Source: Desulfoscipio geothermicus (lineage in GTDB: Bacteria > Bacillota > Desulfotomaculia > Desulfotomaculales > Desulfallaceae). From it: 64,000 nt of DNA. Shown here piece after piece: positions 16,571 to 25,524 of this stretch (position 1 is the stretch's first letter; every line of letters begins with the position of its first letter). Position numbers and translations under genes: made by a program. The stretch is taken from NCBI GenBank assembly GCA_016841905.1, contig JAENYF010000007.1:1-64000 (forward strand), in the 5' to 3' direction. A model generated the notes under the pieces. That model saw nothing but the letters and a program-made list of their open reading frames with translations, was not told the origin of the DNA and made no database searches.

Positions 16571-17350
16571 TTATAGCTTGTTAAAGTCATTGCCGGTGGT
16601 AATAAATTCCCCGGTTAAAACCGGTGCTATATCGTACCGGTTAAGTTGGGCACACCAGCGCAGGTCATCCTCTAGTCTCCGGCGCAGCAATCTTTGGCCA
16701 TGCCGTCCAACCATCAACCCGGACAGAGGATCATGGTAGTAAAAACGGGCCAATTCATAAGCCGCTATGGGCAGGTCATCCACTGCCATGCCGGCTGCCA
16801 GTTGACTGCTTGCTGCCCCATTGAGCTGCTGCACTATCTCCATAAAAACAAACCCTGCACCAAGGGTATCCTCAAGTGAAAAGCGCCCCCCTGTACCCGC
16901 ACATACCAAACTGACATCTAACCCTTCCCGAAGGACAGCCTGGGCTACAGCCCGGGCATTAAGCAAAGAACCCGTGAATACTTTATAGGCAGATTCAGCC
17001 CAGCGAATAGCTTTTATGCCATTGGTCGTCGTGAGGACTAATACATTGCATTTCCGTGCATCGTTGCTAATGCCCACATTCGGGCCGCTGATAAACTCTA
17101 GCGGTGAATTACCGTGGGGAAAACCGGCAATTTTATCTCCTCTCCGCTCACCGGCCGGCACAAAACCATGCTCATGAGCCAGGGCCAGAGCGGTACCGGC
17201 ATTTGCAACCGGGTATACTCTCCGGTAACCTGAAGCCAGCGCTGTTACAATGGTGCTGGTGGCACGCAGTACATCAAATACAATTGCTGTGGTTTCGTGC
17301 AAGACATCCGGTTTGGCAGCAGTGGCCACGGGTATTAAACTAACCTGCAA
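16571..17350 (-). CDS. comB: 2-phosphosulfolactate phosphatase (ComB family)
   Basis: Protein of 259 residues of the ComB family, which removes phosphate from 2-phospho-3-sulfolactate. Family motifs are FDVLRATSTIVTAL, GERRGDKIAGFPHGNSPLEF and VLTTTNGIKAI. The enzyme was defined in coenzyme M synthesis of methanogens; in bacteria it may serve sulfolactate formation. ComA and other pathway genes are not in the window. The start is TTG 17350 behind AAAGGAAAGGA at a slightly long spacing. It is divergent from the UbiB-like gene. Confidence 0.9.
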   Translation of the reverse strand: MQVSLIPVATAAKPDVLHETTAIVFDVLRATSTIVTALASGYRRVYPVANAGTALALAHEHGFVPAGERRGDKIAGFPHGNSPLEFISGPNVGISNDARKCNVLVLTTTNGIKAIRWAESAYKVFTGSLLNARAVAQAVLREGLDVSLVCAGTGGRFSLEDTLGAGFVFMEIVQQLNGAASSQLAAGMAVDDLPIAAYELARFYYHDPLSGLMVGRHGQRLLRRRLEDDLRWCAQLNRYDIAPVLTGEFITTGNDFNKL

Positions 17351-17577
17351 AACGCTTCATCCTTTCCTTTGTCATAACCCTACTGTATTATATGCATGCG
17401 TAAAATTAGATCCTTTCACTCGCCAAAAGTTCTCATTTGCCGTACCTTAAAGCATCTATAATTTGTCTTATTCATATTAGAGTCTGTGTAGTTATCTGTG
17501 TTATGCTTATGGTGAAAGTATGTAATTTGCATATGCAGGCATTCTATAAATTGAGCCTGTGGTAGGGGGGTGTGATT

Positions 17578-19242
17578 TTGCGCTTGCAGCTGCAAAAGCG
17601 GTACAAGCATTTCCGGCGCTACCGGGAAATAGCCAATGTGCTGGTTAAGCATGGCTTTGGTTATGTGCTGAACAACCTGGGGATGGCGGAATTTTTCCCA
17701 ACGGGACAGTTGCCAAAGAAAGTTAAAAACCTTACCGAAGAAACCAAAGCAGTACGTCTTCGCATGGTACTGGAGGAGTTAGGGCCAACCTTTATCAAAC
17801 TTGGCCAGCTGTTTTCCACCCGGTCGGATTTGTTTGCCCCGGTATATATCAAAGAGTTGGAAAAATTACAAGATCAAGTACCCCCGACAAAATTTACGGA
17901 GATACGGGAACTTCTTGAACTGGAACTTGGCCAGAAGCTATCTCAAATATTTAGTTATTTTAATCCGACGGTGCTGGCCTCTGCGTCCATAGGCCAGGTG
18001 CATGAGGCGCAGTTGGTCGGCGGCTGCCGGGTGGCTGTAAAGGTTCAGCGGCCCGGTATCCGGGCTAAGATGGAAGTTGACATGGAAATACTGTATGATT
18101 TAGCCGGACTGGCTGAAAGACATACTTCCTGGGGAGAGATTTATAAATTTACTGAGATGGTGGAAGAGTTTGAACACATTCTTCAAGATGAACTTGATTT
18201 TATTATGGAAGCCAGGCATGCTGAAACGCTGGCCTTAAATTTTGCTGACGAGAAGTACGTTATTATCCCAAACGTATACTGGGATTATACAACCAAAAAA
18301 GTAATTACTCTTGAGTTTTTAGACGGTATTAAAATTACAGACCAAGACAAGCTGGTTGCAGTGGACCATGATCCTGCGATGACAGCCCGCCGGTTGGTGG
18401 AAGCCATGCTGAAGCAAATACTTATGGACGGTTTCTTTCATGCTGACCCACATCCTGGTAATCTATTGGCTATGCCGGGCGGGAAACTTGCTTTTCTAGA
18501 TTTTGGCATGATGGGTTACCTGGAAAACGAGTTGCGGGGGAAAATTATTAATCTTGTTTTTGGTTTGATCCAAAAGGATTCTGCGAAGATTTTAAAGGCT
18601 ATCATGAGTCTTGGTGTGGTTCCAGCTCATGTCAAAATGCACCAATTAAGGAGGGATATAGAACACCTGCGAGAAAAATATTACCAGGTTCCCCTGGGAC
18701 AGGTAAGTGCAGCTGAGTCACTGGGAGATATCATGGACCTGGCCTACCGACACCGGATTAAGGTACCCGTTGAGTTTAGTATGGTAATGAAAGCCTTAAT
18801 CATTACCGAGGGTATAGCCACTCAACTGGACCCCGGGATCAGTATCGTGCAAGTAGTTGAGCCGCTGGGACAAAGATTGTTACGGCACCGGTTCAGCCAG
18901 GAGAGTATAAGAACGTTTTTTTGGGATAATATTAACGATTATCATATGCTTTTTACACGCCTGCCTGGGCAGTTAGGACAAATTATTGAACTGCTCACCA
19001 GGGGGGAAATTAAAGTGAAGGCGGAGAACCCTGATTTGGGACGGGCGCTTCTTAAATTAAACACTATGGTAAACCGCCTTGTATACAGTATCATCGTAGG
19101 GTCGATAGTGATTAGTTCTTCGTGGTTGATAAAAGACCGGATTTCTTTTTGGGGAATCCCGCTAGCGGAGATAGGTTTTGTATTTGCCGGGATATTGGGC
19201 TTCTGGTTGCTGCTGATGATCATCAGGTCAAAATACTATTGA
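17578..19242 (+). CDS. ABC1/UbiB-family atypical kinase
   Basis: Membrane-attached kinase-like protein of about 554 residues. It has the family KxGQ motif (LGPTFIKLGQLFSTRSDL), the Ala-rich nucleotide loop (ASASIGQVHEAQL), the lysine of VAVKVQRPG, the catalytic-type FHADPHPGNLL, and DFG (LDFGMMGYLE). Two C-terminal membrane helices follow (SIIVGSIVISSSWLI and IGFVFAGILGFWLLLMII). UbiB proteins support isoprenoid-quinone synthesis; in an anaerobic Firmicute the substrate would be menaquinone or another lipid, which is inference. TTG 17578 is 7 nt after AGGGGGG; GTG 17572 is almost on the site. Confidence 0.88.
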   Translation: MRLQLQKRYKHFRRYREIANVLVKHGFGYVLNNLGMAEFFPTGQLPKKVKNLTEETKAVRLRMVLEELGPTFIKLGQLFSTRSDLFAPVYIKELEKLQDQVPPTKFTEIRELLELELGQKLSQIFSYFNPTVLASASIGQVHEAQLVGGCRVAVKVQRPGIRAKMEVDMEILYDLAGLAERHTSWGEIYKFTEMVEEFEHILQDELDFIMEARHAETLALNFADEKYVIIPNVYWDYTTKKVITLEFLDGIKITDQDKLVAVDHDPAMTARRLVEAMLKQILMDGFFHADPHPGNLLAMPGGKLAFLDFGMMGYLENELRGKIINLVFGLIQKDSAKILKAIMSLGVVPAHVKMHQLRRDIEHLREKYYQVPLGQVSAAESLGDIMDLAYRHRIKVPVEFSMVMKALIITEGIATQLDPGISIVQVVEPLGQRLLRHRFSQESIRTFFWDNINDYHMLFTRLPGQLGQIIELLTRGEIKVKAENPDLGRALLKLNTMVNRLVYSIIVGSIVISSSWLIKDRISFWGIPLAEIGFVFAGILGFWLLLMIIRSKYY

Positions 19243-19256
19243 AGGAAGGTACCGGT

Positions 19257-19406
19257 ATGAGCAGGGTAAATTGTTTCATCGAAGATTGCCGTTTTAATAA
19301 TCAAATGAGATGTAACGCACCTAGGGTATTTGTTAAGCTGCGAAGCAATTATCCTAACCATAAGGCTGATCGGTTGTTGTGCGACCACTATCGTCCAATT
19401 CCCTAA
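19257..19406 (+). CDS. Small Cys-rich DUF1540-type protein
   Basis: Protein of 49 residues with four cysteines (VNCFIEDCRFN, MRCNA, LLCDHY) spaced as in DUF1540 proteins, small putative metal-binding proteins common in Clostridia and often linked to sporulation. ATG 19257 follows GAAGGAAGG, 14 nt after the UbiB-like gene, so the two are probably cotranscribed. A strong terminator hairpin follows. Confidence 0.8.
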   Translation: MSRVNCFIEDCRFNNQMRCNAPRVFVKLRSNYPNHKADRLLCDHYRPIP

Positions 19407-19447
19407 CACAAACTGTTTTTGGTGCTATAGTTGAAAAATGAAATTAC

Positions 19448-19490
19448 AGAAGGGGACAGGTCCGTCCGGGCATTCTGTCCCCTTCTTTGA
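19448..19490. terminator. Terminator hairpin, usable on both strands
   Basis: Perfect 12-bp stem AGAAGGGGACAG (19448-19459) with CTGTCCCCTTCT (19475-19486). It lies between convergent genes (DUF1540 and DUF1015). The GGGGACAG/CTGTCCCC arms resemble a repeat-like motif dispersed in related genomes. Confidence 0.8.
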
Positions 19491-19515
19491 TTACGGAATT
19501 AAATTACCTTGTAAA

Positions 19516-20826
19516 TTAAAACTTGTTGATTACCAAACCGGTGATCAGCTTGGGGTAAAAGAAGGTTGATTTTTGCGGCATTTTTTCCCCATTGGTGGCT
19601 ACTTCAGTAACTTCTGCAATAAGTGTGGGATTCATTAAAAAGGACATCTGGCATTGGCCCTGATCCACCGCCTGTATTGCTTCTTGGGCGTCTCGGGTGT
19701 ATTTGATTACATCACCGGCGGCCACTGTCTGCATATCTATACCCAACTGATTTTCTAGGATTAATTTTTGTAAAACCGATACATCCAGCCGGCGCCAGGC
19801 AGTTGACTTTTCGGCGGGCATTTTACGATTAATAATTTCTTCATCCCGTAGGGTTAAAGTATAATATGCGTTTTCCCCCATATATAGCCCGAAAACCTGA
19901 CGATGAGCGGTGTCGCCATTGCCCTGAAATTCGGCTAAACTATTCATTAATTCAGTAATTTGACCTACGTCTGTGGCATTAATTTTTCCCAATACAAAGT
20001 CTTCCTGTAAATTCGCCAGCAGTTGTTGCTTGTCCACGTTGCTTTCCACAACCAGCCTGTGGGTGGGTAAGATAACCAAACCGGGGTCATATAGATTAAC
20101 CAGGGTCATCATAATTGAATCGGCAGCAAGATTGTCGGGATTTTGCAGGGCATAATTTAGCGCAGTTTCGTAACGGTGGTGACCATCAGCAATATAAATA
20201 CGCTGTTCCTGCATTAATTGCTGCACTTGCTCGACCAGTGCTTTATCGGTGATGACCCAGAGCCTGTGTCCAAGTCCATGCTCATCAGTAAAATCAAAGT
20301 TGCCGGAAGTGTTTTGCACCGCATTTAGCAGCAGACGGTCAATTTGGCGTTCCGGGTCAGTGTATAACCCGAATATTGGGCTAAAATTAGCCCCGCAGGT
20401 TTTCATTAGAGCCAGCCGGTCGGCTTTATGTTTGGGCATGGTTTCTTCGTGAGGCAAAACTACGCCATTTTCGTACGGTTCCAGTTTGACTCGGCATATT
20501 ATCCCGGTGCGCACCATTATTTTACCATCCACATCAAATTGCTGCTGGTAAAGGTAAATAGCCGGCTGGTCCTCTGGTTTTAGGATACCCTCGCTCTGCC
20601 ACTTCCGGAAAAAATCTGCTGCCCGGGTGTAGCGGTTTTCCATATCATTATCGGAGGGTGTTATTTTTCCGTATTCCAGGCGAATAACATTGTAGGGGTT
20701 AATCTGATAATATCCTTCCTGGGCGGTGGCGTCGATTACGTCGTATGGTGGTGTAACCAAGTCCTTGATGTTACCGGCTTTTTTTTCATCATATCGTAGG
20801 CCTTGTAATGGAGTGATGGTGGCCAT
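19516..20826 (-). CDS. DUF1015 family protein
   Basis: Protein of 436 residues of DUF1015. The N-terminus ITPLQGLRYDEKKAGNIKDL and the segments VTPPYDVID, LPHEETMPKHKADRL and IADGHHRYETALNYA are characteristic. The family resembles the ParB/sulfiredoxin-like serine-kinase group by its GHHRYE motif, so a small-molecule kinase role has been suggested; that is not shown here. I choose ATG 20826 after AGGAGGGAATAAC; an upstream in-frame ATG at 20859 precedes the site. It follows the MazG-like gene by 11 nt on the minus strand. Confidence 0.87.
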   Translation of the reverse strand: MATITPLQGLRYDEKKAGNIKDLVTPPYDVIDATAQEGYYQINPYNVIRLEYGKITPSDNDMENRYTRAADFFRKWQSEGILKPEDQPAIYLYQQQFDVDGKIMVRTGIICRVKLEPYENGVVLPHEETMPKHKADRLALMKTCGANFSPIFGLYTDPERQIDRLLLNAVQNTSGNFDFTDEHGLGHRLWVITDKALVEQVQQLMQEQRIYIADGHHRYETALNYALQNPDNLAADSIMMTLVNLYDPGLVILPTHRLVVESNVDKQQLLANLQEDFVLGKINATDVGQITELMNSLAEFQGNGDTAHRQVFGLYMGENAYYTLTLRDEEIINRKMPAEKSTAWRRLDVSVLQKLILENQLGIDMQTVAAGDVIKYTRDAQEAIQAVDQGQCQMSFLMNPTLIAEVTEVATNGEKMPQKSTFFYPKLITGLVINKF

Positions 20827-20837
20827 GTTATTCCCTC

Positions 20838-21170
20838 CTATATATTTTTTCTTGTCCATCTGTTAGAATCCCTGGTTTCGTACTTGTCCATCATTTTAAC
20901 AAATGCTTCGTTGAGGTTAATGCCCAGTGAGTTGGCGTAACAGATAATGATAAATAATATATCCGCTAGTTCCATATCCAAATCGCCTTCCGGTTCTTCC
21001 GGTTTTTTGGGTTTAGAACCAAAACGGTGATTAACTTCTCTGGCCAGTTCTCCGACTTCTTCGGTAAGACGAGCCAGCATGGCCAGCGGTGGCCAGTAAC
21101 CTTCTTCAAACTGACCGATCCAGCGATCCACTGCTCTTTGCATTTCTTCAATATCCAACCTGCCAAGCAC
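20838..21170 (-). CDS. MazG-like nucleotide pyrophosphohydrolase
   Basis: Protein of 110 residues of the single-domain MazG/YpjD type. The metal-binding pattern EExxE...ExxD is visible in LTEEVGELAREVNHRFG and DMELADILFIIICYANSLGI. Such enzymes hydrolyse non-canonical or excess nucleoside triphosphates to monophosphates. The start GTG 21170 is preceded by TTAGGGA at very short spacing, so the true start may lie a few codons later. It is the first gene of a minus-strand pair with DUF1015. Confidence 0.85.
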   Translation of the reverse strand: MLGRLDIEEMQRAVDRWIGQFEEGYWPPLAMLARLTEEVGELAREVNHRFGSKPKKPEEPEGDLDMELADILFIIICYANSLGINLNEAFVKMMDKYETRDSNRWTRKNI

Positions 21171-21310
21171 TCCCTAATAGAATTAAAAACATTCATATTT
21201 TACCACAATTGTTATTTAAAAAACAGGATAGCTATGCCAAAAGGAATATTTACGTGGTAAATTTCGTATAGTTTACAGTTAATATTGTTTGTATAAAGGA
21301 GTGAAGTAAT

Positions 21311-22006
21311 ATGACTAAGCCGATTTGGCTGGTAATGGATAAAAAGATTTGGCTGGGGTTACTGGCGGCAGTATGCCTGCTGTTTGGGATCTATAAAATT
21401 AGCGGGGCTTATTATGCCAAATTTATTGTGCCTCCGGAGGAGCTTTTAGCCTCTGCGATGGAAAAAACTCTTAACTCTACCTCATTGCGTTTTAGTATGC
21501 AAGTTAAAATGGGTGATAATGTTATCTCGGATGTTAAGGGCGAGCGGGTGGCACCGGATAGTATCCATATTACAGGAACCATGCAGGATATGCCCGTGGA
21601 ATTTATCCATACCGGTGAGCAAACCTTTCTAAGGGGTTACTGGTCTGATAATTGGACCAGCTTGGAGGGCAATAAAATGGCCGAGTCCGATCTTTTTGTT
21701 ACTGAGTTTAATCCGCTGGGTAATTTAAATTTTAAAGCTGTCCCCTTCCTTAAAGAACTGGATGCCGAAAAAATTGATGGTGATAAATTAAGGGTACTGG
21801 AATTTAAACCTATAGTACAAAATGAATTAATGGAATTAAGTTATGATGATTTTATCTACCAGGTTTGGGTTCATCCAGACGAGCAGGTGATTAAAAAAAC
21901 ACATATTGAGGCTAACGGTAAATATGGCAAGAAGGATAAACTAGAGATCACTTTGCAGATGTGGGATTTCGGCAAGCAAATAACAATTGTTCCTCCAAAA
22001 ATGTAA
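21311..22006 (+). CDS. Membrane-anchored protein of unknown function
   Basis: Protein of 231 residues with one N-terminal membrane segment (about 13-33, IWLGLLAAVCLLFGIYKISG) and an exported domain rich in beta strands (SLRFSMQVKMGDNVISDVKG, HTGEQTFLRGYWSDNWTSLE). The layout recalls LolA/LppX-like lipoprotein folds in which a hydrophobic ligand is bound, but there is no lipobox cysteine and I cannot assign a family. The start ATG 21311 follows AAGGAGTG. It is divergent from the MazG-like gene and 77 nt before hpt. Confidence 0.75.
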   Translation: MTKPIWLVMDKKIWLGLLAAVCLLFGIYKISGAYYAKFIVPPEELLASAMEKTLNSTSLRFSMQVKMGDNVISDVKGERVAPDSIHITGTMQDMPVEFIHTGEQTFLRGYWSDNWTSLEGNKMAESDLFVTEFNPLGNLNFKAVPFLKELDAEKIDGDKLRVLEFKPIVQNELMELSYDDFIYQVWVHPDEQVIKKTHIEANGKYGKKDKLEITLQMWDFGKQITIVPPKM

Positions 22007-22083
22007 CATCAGGCTCGGTATATTGACAATCTTTTTAAAGCCTTGTTATAATAATCCAGATTTATTATTAGGAGGAATTAATA

Positions 22084-22626
22084 TTGCACCCGGATGTGGA
22101 AAAAATACTGTTTTCGAGAGCGGATATTGATAACAAGGTACATGAGCTGGGGAGTATAATTTCCAGGGATTATGCCGGCCAAGATCTGTTAATGGTTGGA
22201 ATTTTAAAAGGTGCCGCGGTATTTATGGCCGATTTAATCAGGGCTATGAGTATCGACGTGAACATAGATTTTATGGCCTTATCCAGTTACGGGGCCTCAA
22301 GCAAATCAACCGGTGTAGTCCGTATATTAAAAGATCTGGATAAGAGTATTGAAAACCGGCATGTGCTCATTGTTGAGGATATCGTGGATACAGGGCTAAC
22401 CCTGACCTACCTGCTGAAAATTTTAAAGGCTCGCAACCCGGCCGGCGTGCGTATTTGCACCATGCTGGACAAGCCCTCCCGGCGGCAAGCAGACGTACCT
22501 GTGAATTATAATGGCTTTACTATACCTGATCAGTTTGTGGTGGGCTATGGTCTTGATTATAATGAAAAGTATCGGAATCTACCTGAAATATATGTACTAA
22601 AAGAGGAAATTTATCGAAGTAAGTAG
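22084..22626 (+). CDS. hpt: Hypoxanthine phosphoribosyltransferase
   Basis: Purine-salvage enzyme of 180 residues that joins hypoxanthine or guanine to PRPP. The PRPP-binding motif HVLIVEDIVDTGLTLTYLL is near residues 96-114, and LMVGILKGAAVFMADL and the C-terminal FVVGYGLDYNEKYRNLP loop are typical. TTG 22084 lies 8 nt after TAGGAGG. guaA follows 75 nt later on the same strand, with a short hairpin CCACA...TGTGG near 22670-22690 between them. Confidence 0.95.
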   Translation: MHPDVEKILFSRADIDNKVHELGSIISRDYAGQDLLMVGILKGAAVFMADLIRAMSIDVNIDFMALSSYGASSKSTGVVRILKDLDKSIENRHVLIVEDIVDTGLTLTYLLKILKARNPAGVRICTMLDKPSRRQADVPVNYNGFTIPDQFVVGYGLDYNEKYRNLPEIYVLKEEIYRSK

Positions 22627-22701
22627 TATTTAATATTAGTCAACATTAAACCAAATTAAAAATTTGTACCACAGGAATTAGTTTGTGGGGAGGAAATAAA
22701 A

Positions 22702-24243
22702 ATGTCTATACCCGAACGTGAGATGGTCATTGTCCTCGATTTTGGCGGGCAATACAGCCAACTAATTGCCCGTCGCATTCGCGAGGGCCATGTTTTTTGT
22801 GAGATGCTGCCTTTTAACACCCCGCTGGCTGAATTAGAGGCCAAAAAACCGCGGGGCATTATATTTTCCGGAGGCCCATCAAGTGTGTACCAATCAGGTG
22901 CCCCGGTTGTCGACAAGGCGATATACGATTTAAACATACCTATTTTGGGCATTTGTTACGGTATGCAGTTAATGGCGCTGCAACTAGGCGGCCAAGTAAA
23001 TCGCGCCGGCCGGAAGGAGTACGGTAAAACAGAGCTTGAGGTAGTGCCCGGTGGCGGTCTGCTTGACAGTATGAGCGAGCGGGATCATTGTTGGATGAGT
23101 CACGGTGATCTGGTTGAGGCACCCCCACCCGGTTTTAGTATCCTGGCCAGCACCGGTCATGCCCCGGTGGCCGCGATGGCAAATAAAGAACGCGGTCTTT
23201 ATGCGGTGCAGTTTCACCCGGAAGTGGTGCACACCCCTAAGGGCCTGGATATATTGCATCATTTTCTATATGATATTTGCGGCTGTACCGGCAGCTGGAC
23301 AATGGAATCCTTTATTGAGCATACCGTGGCGGAAATTAAGCAAGAGGTGGGCAACCGGCAGGTGATTTGCGCCTTAAGCGGCGGGGTGGACTCCTCGGTA
23401 TCTGCTGTACTGGTGCACCAGGCCATCGGAGAGCAGCTGACCTGTATATTTGTGAACCACGGGCTGTTGCGTAAAGGGGAAGCTGAGGCAGTACAGCATT
23501 TCTTCCGTGACAGCTTCAATATTAACTTAATTTATGTGAATGCTTCAGAGCGGTTTTTAACCAAACTGCAGGGTGTTACCGACCCGGAACGCAAACGCAA
23601 AATAATCGGTGAGGAGTTTATCCGGGTATTTGAGGAAGAAGCCGCCAAACTGGGCGAAATCGATTTCCTGGTGCAGGGAACCTTGTACCCCGACGTGGTG
23701 GAAAGCGGAACGGCCACAGCGGCTGTGATTAAATCCCACCATAATGTGGGTGGATTGCCTGAGGATATGCGCATGTCTCTAATTGAACCGCTGCGCTGGC
23801 TGTTCAAGGACGAAGTGCGTTTGGTGGGTGAAGAACTGGGTATGCCCGCCGAGGTAGTCTGGCGCCAGCCTTTCCCCGGGCCAGGTCTGGCCGTGCGCAT
23901 ACTTGGTGAGGTTACCCCGGAAAAAATAGCGCTGCTCCAGGAAGCCGACGCCATTGTCACCGGTGAAATCGCCCGTGCCGGACTAAACCGGGAAATCTGG
24001 CAGTACTTTGCCGTGCTGCCCAATTTATACAGCGTCGGTGTAATGGGCGACGAGCGTACTTATGCCCATACAGTGGCCATTAGGGCCGTTTACTCCCATG
24101 ACGGGATGACCGCCGACTGGGCTAGGATACCTTATGATGTTCTGGAGCGTATCTCATGCCGCATTGTTAATGAGGTGAACGGGATTAACCGGGTGGTCTA
24201 TGACATTACCTCCAAGCCCCCGGCCACTATTGAGTGGGAGTAA
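22702..24243 (+). CDS. guaA: GMP synthase (glutamine-hydrolysing)
   Basis: Enzyme of 513 residues that converts XMP to GMP. The N-terminal class I amidotransferase has the nucleophile in [11 protein letters not shown] and the His-Glu pair in QFHPEVVH. The ATP-pyrophosphatase domain has [11 protein letters not shown], and the C-terminal dimerisation domain ends [14 protein letters not shown], the canonical end. ATG 22702 follows GGGGAGG. Together with hpt it supplies salvage and guanine-nucleotide synthesis next to the de novo purine operon. Confidence 0.97.
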   Translation: MSIPEREMVIVLDFGGQYSQLIARRIREGHVFCEMLPFNTPLAELEAKKPRGIIFSGGPSSVYQSGAPVVDKAIYDLNIPILGICYGMQLMALQLGGQVNRAGRKEYGKTELEVVPGGGLLDSMSERDHCWMSHGDLVEAPPPGFSILASTGHAPVAAMANKERGLYAVQFHPEVVHTPKGLDILHHFLYDICGCTGSWTMESFIEHTVAEIKQEVGNRQVICALSGGVDSSVSAVLVHQAIGEQLTCIFVNHGLLRKGEAEAVQHFFRDSFNINLIYVNASERFLTKLQGVTDPERKRKIIGEEFIRVFEEEAAKLGEIDFLVQGTLYPDVVESGTATAAVIKSHHNVGGLPEDMRMSLIEPLRWLFKDEVRLVGEELGMPAEVVWRQPFPGPGLAVRILGEVTPEKIALLQEADAIVTGEIARAGLNREIWQYFAVLPNLYSVGVMGDERTYAHTVAIRAVYSHDGMTADWARIPYDVLERISCRIVNEVNGINRVVYDITSKPPATIEWE

Positions 24244-24294
24244 ATCAATAGGCATTAATGTTTTATGTAAGCAAATAATCTTTTTAGGGTACAG

Positions 24295-24320
24295 GGGAGC
24301 ATATGCTCCCTTTTTATTTT
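24295..24320. terminator. Terminator after guaA
   Basis: Perfect 16-bp palindrome GGGAGCATATGCTCCC followed by a T-rich tract, between guaA and the convergent toxin gene. Confidence 0.88.
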
Positions 24321-24349
24321 GCCCGCTCAAACGAAACACTTTGTTGCAT

Positions 24350-24736
24350 TTACAAATGTTCAATTACATCCAATTCTTCCATCGGAAAATGACGCACATT
24401 CTTAGTCACCAATGTTAACGAGTTGTCAATGGCAGTGGCGGCAATAAGGGTATCGGATATACTGAGGGTAATTCCCTTTTTCTGAAAATCACGTCTGTAT
24501 ATACCTGCCCTTTTTGCTGTACTGTAATTGATAGGGCAGAAATTCATAGCTTCAAAAAGCTCCTCAACTCTAGGTAATTCTTCTGGACGGATACCTGAAA
24601 AAATTTCTGCCACTACAATTGGACAAATATAAAGAGACCCTTCATGAGTTAACTGATCAAGAAATATAATAGCCTCACGAAGCCCCCTGAACAAATCTAT
24701 GAGGATGGTTGAATCCAATAGAAAACCGTTACTCAA
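24350..24736 (-). CDS. vapC: PIN-domain toxin (VapC type)
   Basis: Putative RNase of 128 residues. Acidic PIN residues are Asp8 (FLLDSTILIDL), Glu44 (VVAEIFSG) and Asp95 (SISDTLIAA), with a C-terminal VTKNVRHFP motif. VapC toxins cleave tRNA or rRNA sites and are held inactive by the cognate antitoxin. The start overlaps the end of the antitoxin gene by 8 nt, the usual arrangement. The cellular target cannot be predicted. Confidence 0.9.
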   Translation of the reverse strand: MSNGFLLDSTILIDLFRGLREAIIFLDQLTHEGSLYICPIVVAEIFSGIRPEELPRVEELFEAMNFCPINYSTAKRAGIYRRDFQKKGITLSISDTLIAATAIDNSLTLVTKNVRHFPMEELDVIEHL

Positions 24737-25001
24737 ACAGGTCTCTCCTCCTTGCTTCAGATTCCTCCCGCAGCCTTCTCACCCAGCTTGCAGTGTCTTC
24801 GGATGTATTAAATTCGGGATAATCTTTTTGATTAAGTATTCCAGATGCTTTTTGAATAGCTTTTCTTTGTTTTGCCCTATGTAATTCTTTTCGCGTGGCA
24901 TCAATAATGAATTTACTCCTGTTTCCTTCACTAACATATTTATCTAAATCATCTAAAAGGTCGATAGGAAATCTAATAGGCGTTAATTTTGTTTTTTCCA
25001 T
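24729..25001 (-). CDS. vapB: Ribbon-helix-helix antitoxin (VapB type)
   Basis: Protein of 90 residues with an N-terminal ribbon-helix-helix (LTPIRFPIDLLDDLDKYV, then GNRSKFIIDATRKELHR) for DNA binding and a charged C-terminal tail (SWVRRLREESEARRRDLFE) that would bind the toxin. ATG 25001 follows AAGGTGAT. It is the first gene of the pair, with a palindrome just upstream that is a likely autoregulatory operator. Confidence 0.85.
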   Translation of the reverse strand: MEKTKLTPIRFPIDLLDDLDKYVSEGNRSKFIIDATRKELHRAKQRKAIQKASGILNQKDYPEFNTSEDTASWVRRLREESEARRRDLFE

Positions 25002-25011
25002 TTTATCACCT

Positions 25012-25043
25012 TGTATATATATATTTTGTTTTTAGTATATACA
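25012..25043. promoter_or_regulatory. Candidate operator of the toxin-antitoxin pair
   Basis: Inverted repeat TGTATATA (25012-25019) with TATATACA (25036-25043), 10 nt before the antitoxin start. Ribbon-helix-helix antitoxins usually bind such palindromes to repress themselves. The surrounding AT-richness lowers certainty. Confidence 0.45.
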
Positions 25044-25215
25044 TATTAAAATTTTTTACAAGGCTTTTATTGCGTTATTTAAAAAAGTGAATTTTGCTAC
25101 GTTTGTTCTAGATAACAATTAATCTGGTGGCAGCTAAACCGCTATTTTTATATCTTTGTGTTGTTGAGGTGCTCCTGATGTCTATCGCATTGTCAATGAG
25201 TGTAAATGGTTACTC

Positions 25216-25244
25216 TTGACTGTCTGAAAATACAAGGTTAATAT
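25216..25244 (+). promoter_or_regulatory. Sigma-A promoter of the purine operon
   Basis: TTGACT (25216-25221), a 17-nt spacer and TAATAT (25239-25244). Transcription would start near 25251, about 25 nt before the riboswitch. Confidence 0.75.
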
Positions 25245-25274
25245 TAACTTGAACACTATTTAAAATAAATAAGC

Positions 25275-25440
25275 ATTCTGAGAGAAAGTGTATCTAGGGT
25301 TCCACACCGCTTTTTGGCGGTGGTTTGGTCCAAGCGATACAGGCAGTCACGGGTCTAACTCGTGTGCGGCTACACCGGTCGGGATAAAAGCCCAGGCGGG
25401 TAGGTTTCACTCCGGTAAACCTACCCGTCTAGGCTTTTTT
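25275..25440 (+). promoter_or_regulatory. ykkC-family riboswitch, probably PRPP class
   Basis: The leader contains the ykkC hallmarks CTAGGGTTCC (25294-25303), TGGTCCAAG (about 25326-25334) and GGGATAAAAGCCCAGG (25381-25396). ykkC subtype 1 senses guanidine, subtype 2a ppGpp and subtype 2b PRPP; the last controls purine synthesis genes. Because purE-B-C-F-M-N-H-D follows, PRPP is the best guess. No guanine aptamer is joined to it. The conserved AAGCCC is shared with the terminator stem, so ligand binding should prevent termination (an ON switch). Confidence 0.8.
25388..25440 (+). terminator. Riboswitch-controlled terminator
   Basis: Stem of about 19 bp between 25388-25407 and 25417-25436 (core GGGTAGGTTT/AAACCTACCC), with one mismatch and one wobble, a 9-nt loop and a T-run. 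The 5' arm begins inside the aptamer core. Confidence 0.88.
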
Positions 25441-25524
25441 ATTGTTGTTGGTTTCGACATATAACTTGTCTGTGTGACGGGGTATGATATTTATGTACAT
25501 ATATTCCATAAGGAGGACAGACTG

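Noticed and set aside
22627-22701. Guanine riboswitch before guaA
   Set aside because: The 75-nt gap is too short for aptamer plus expression platform, and the purine-aptamer core sequences are absent.
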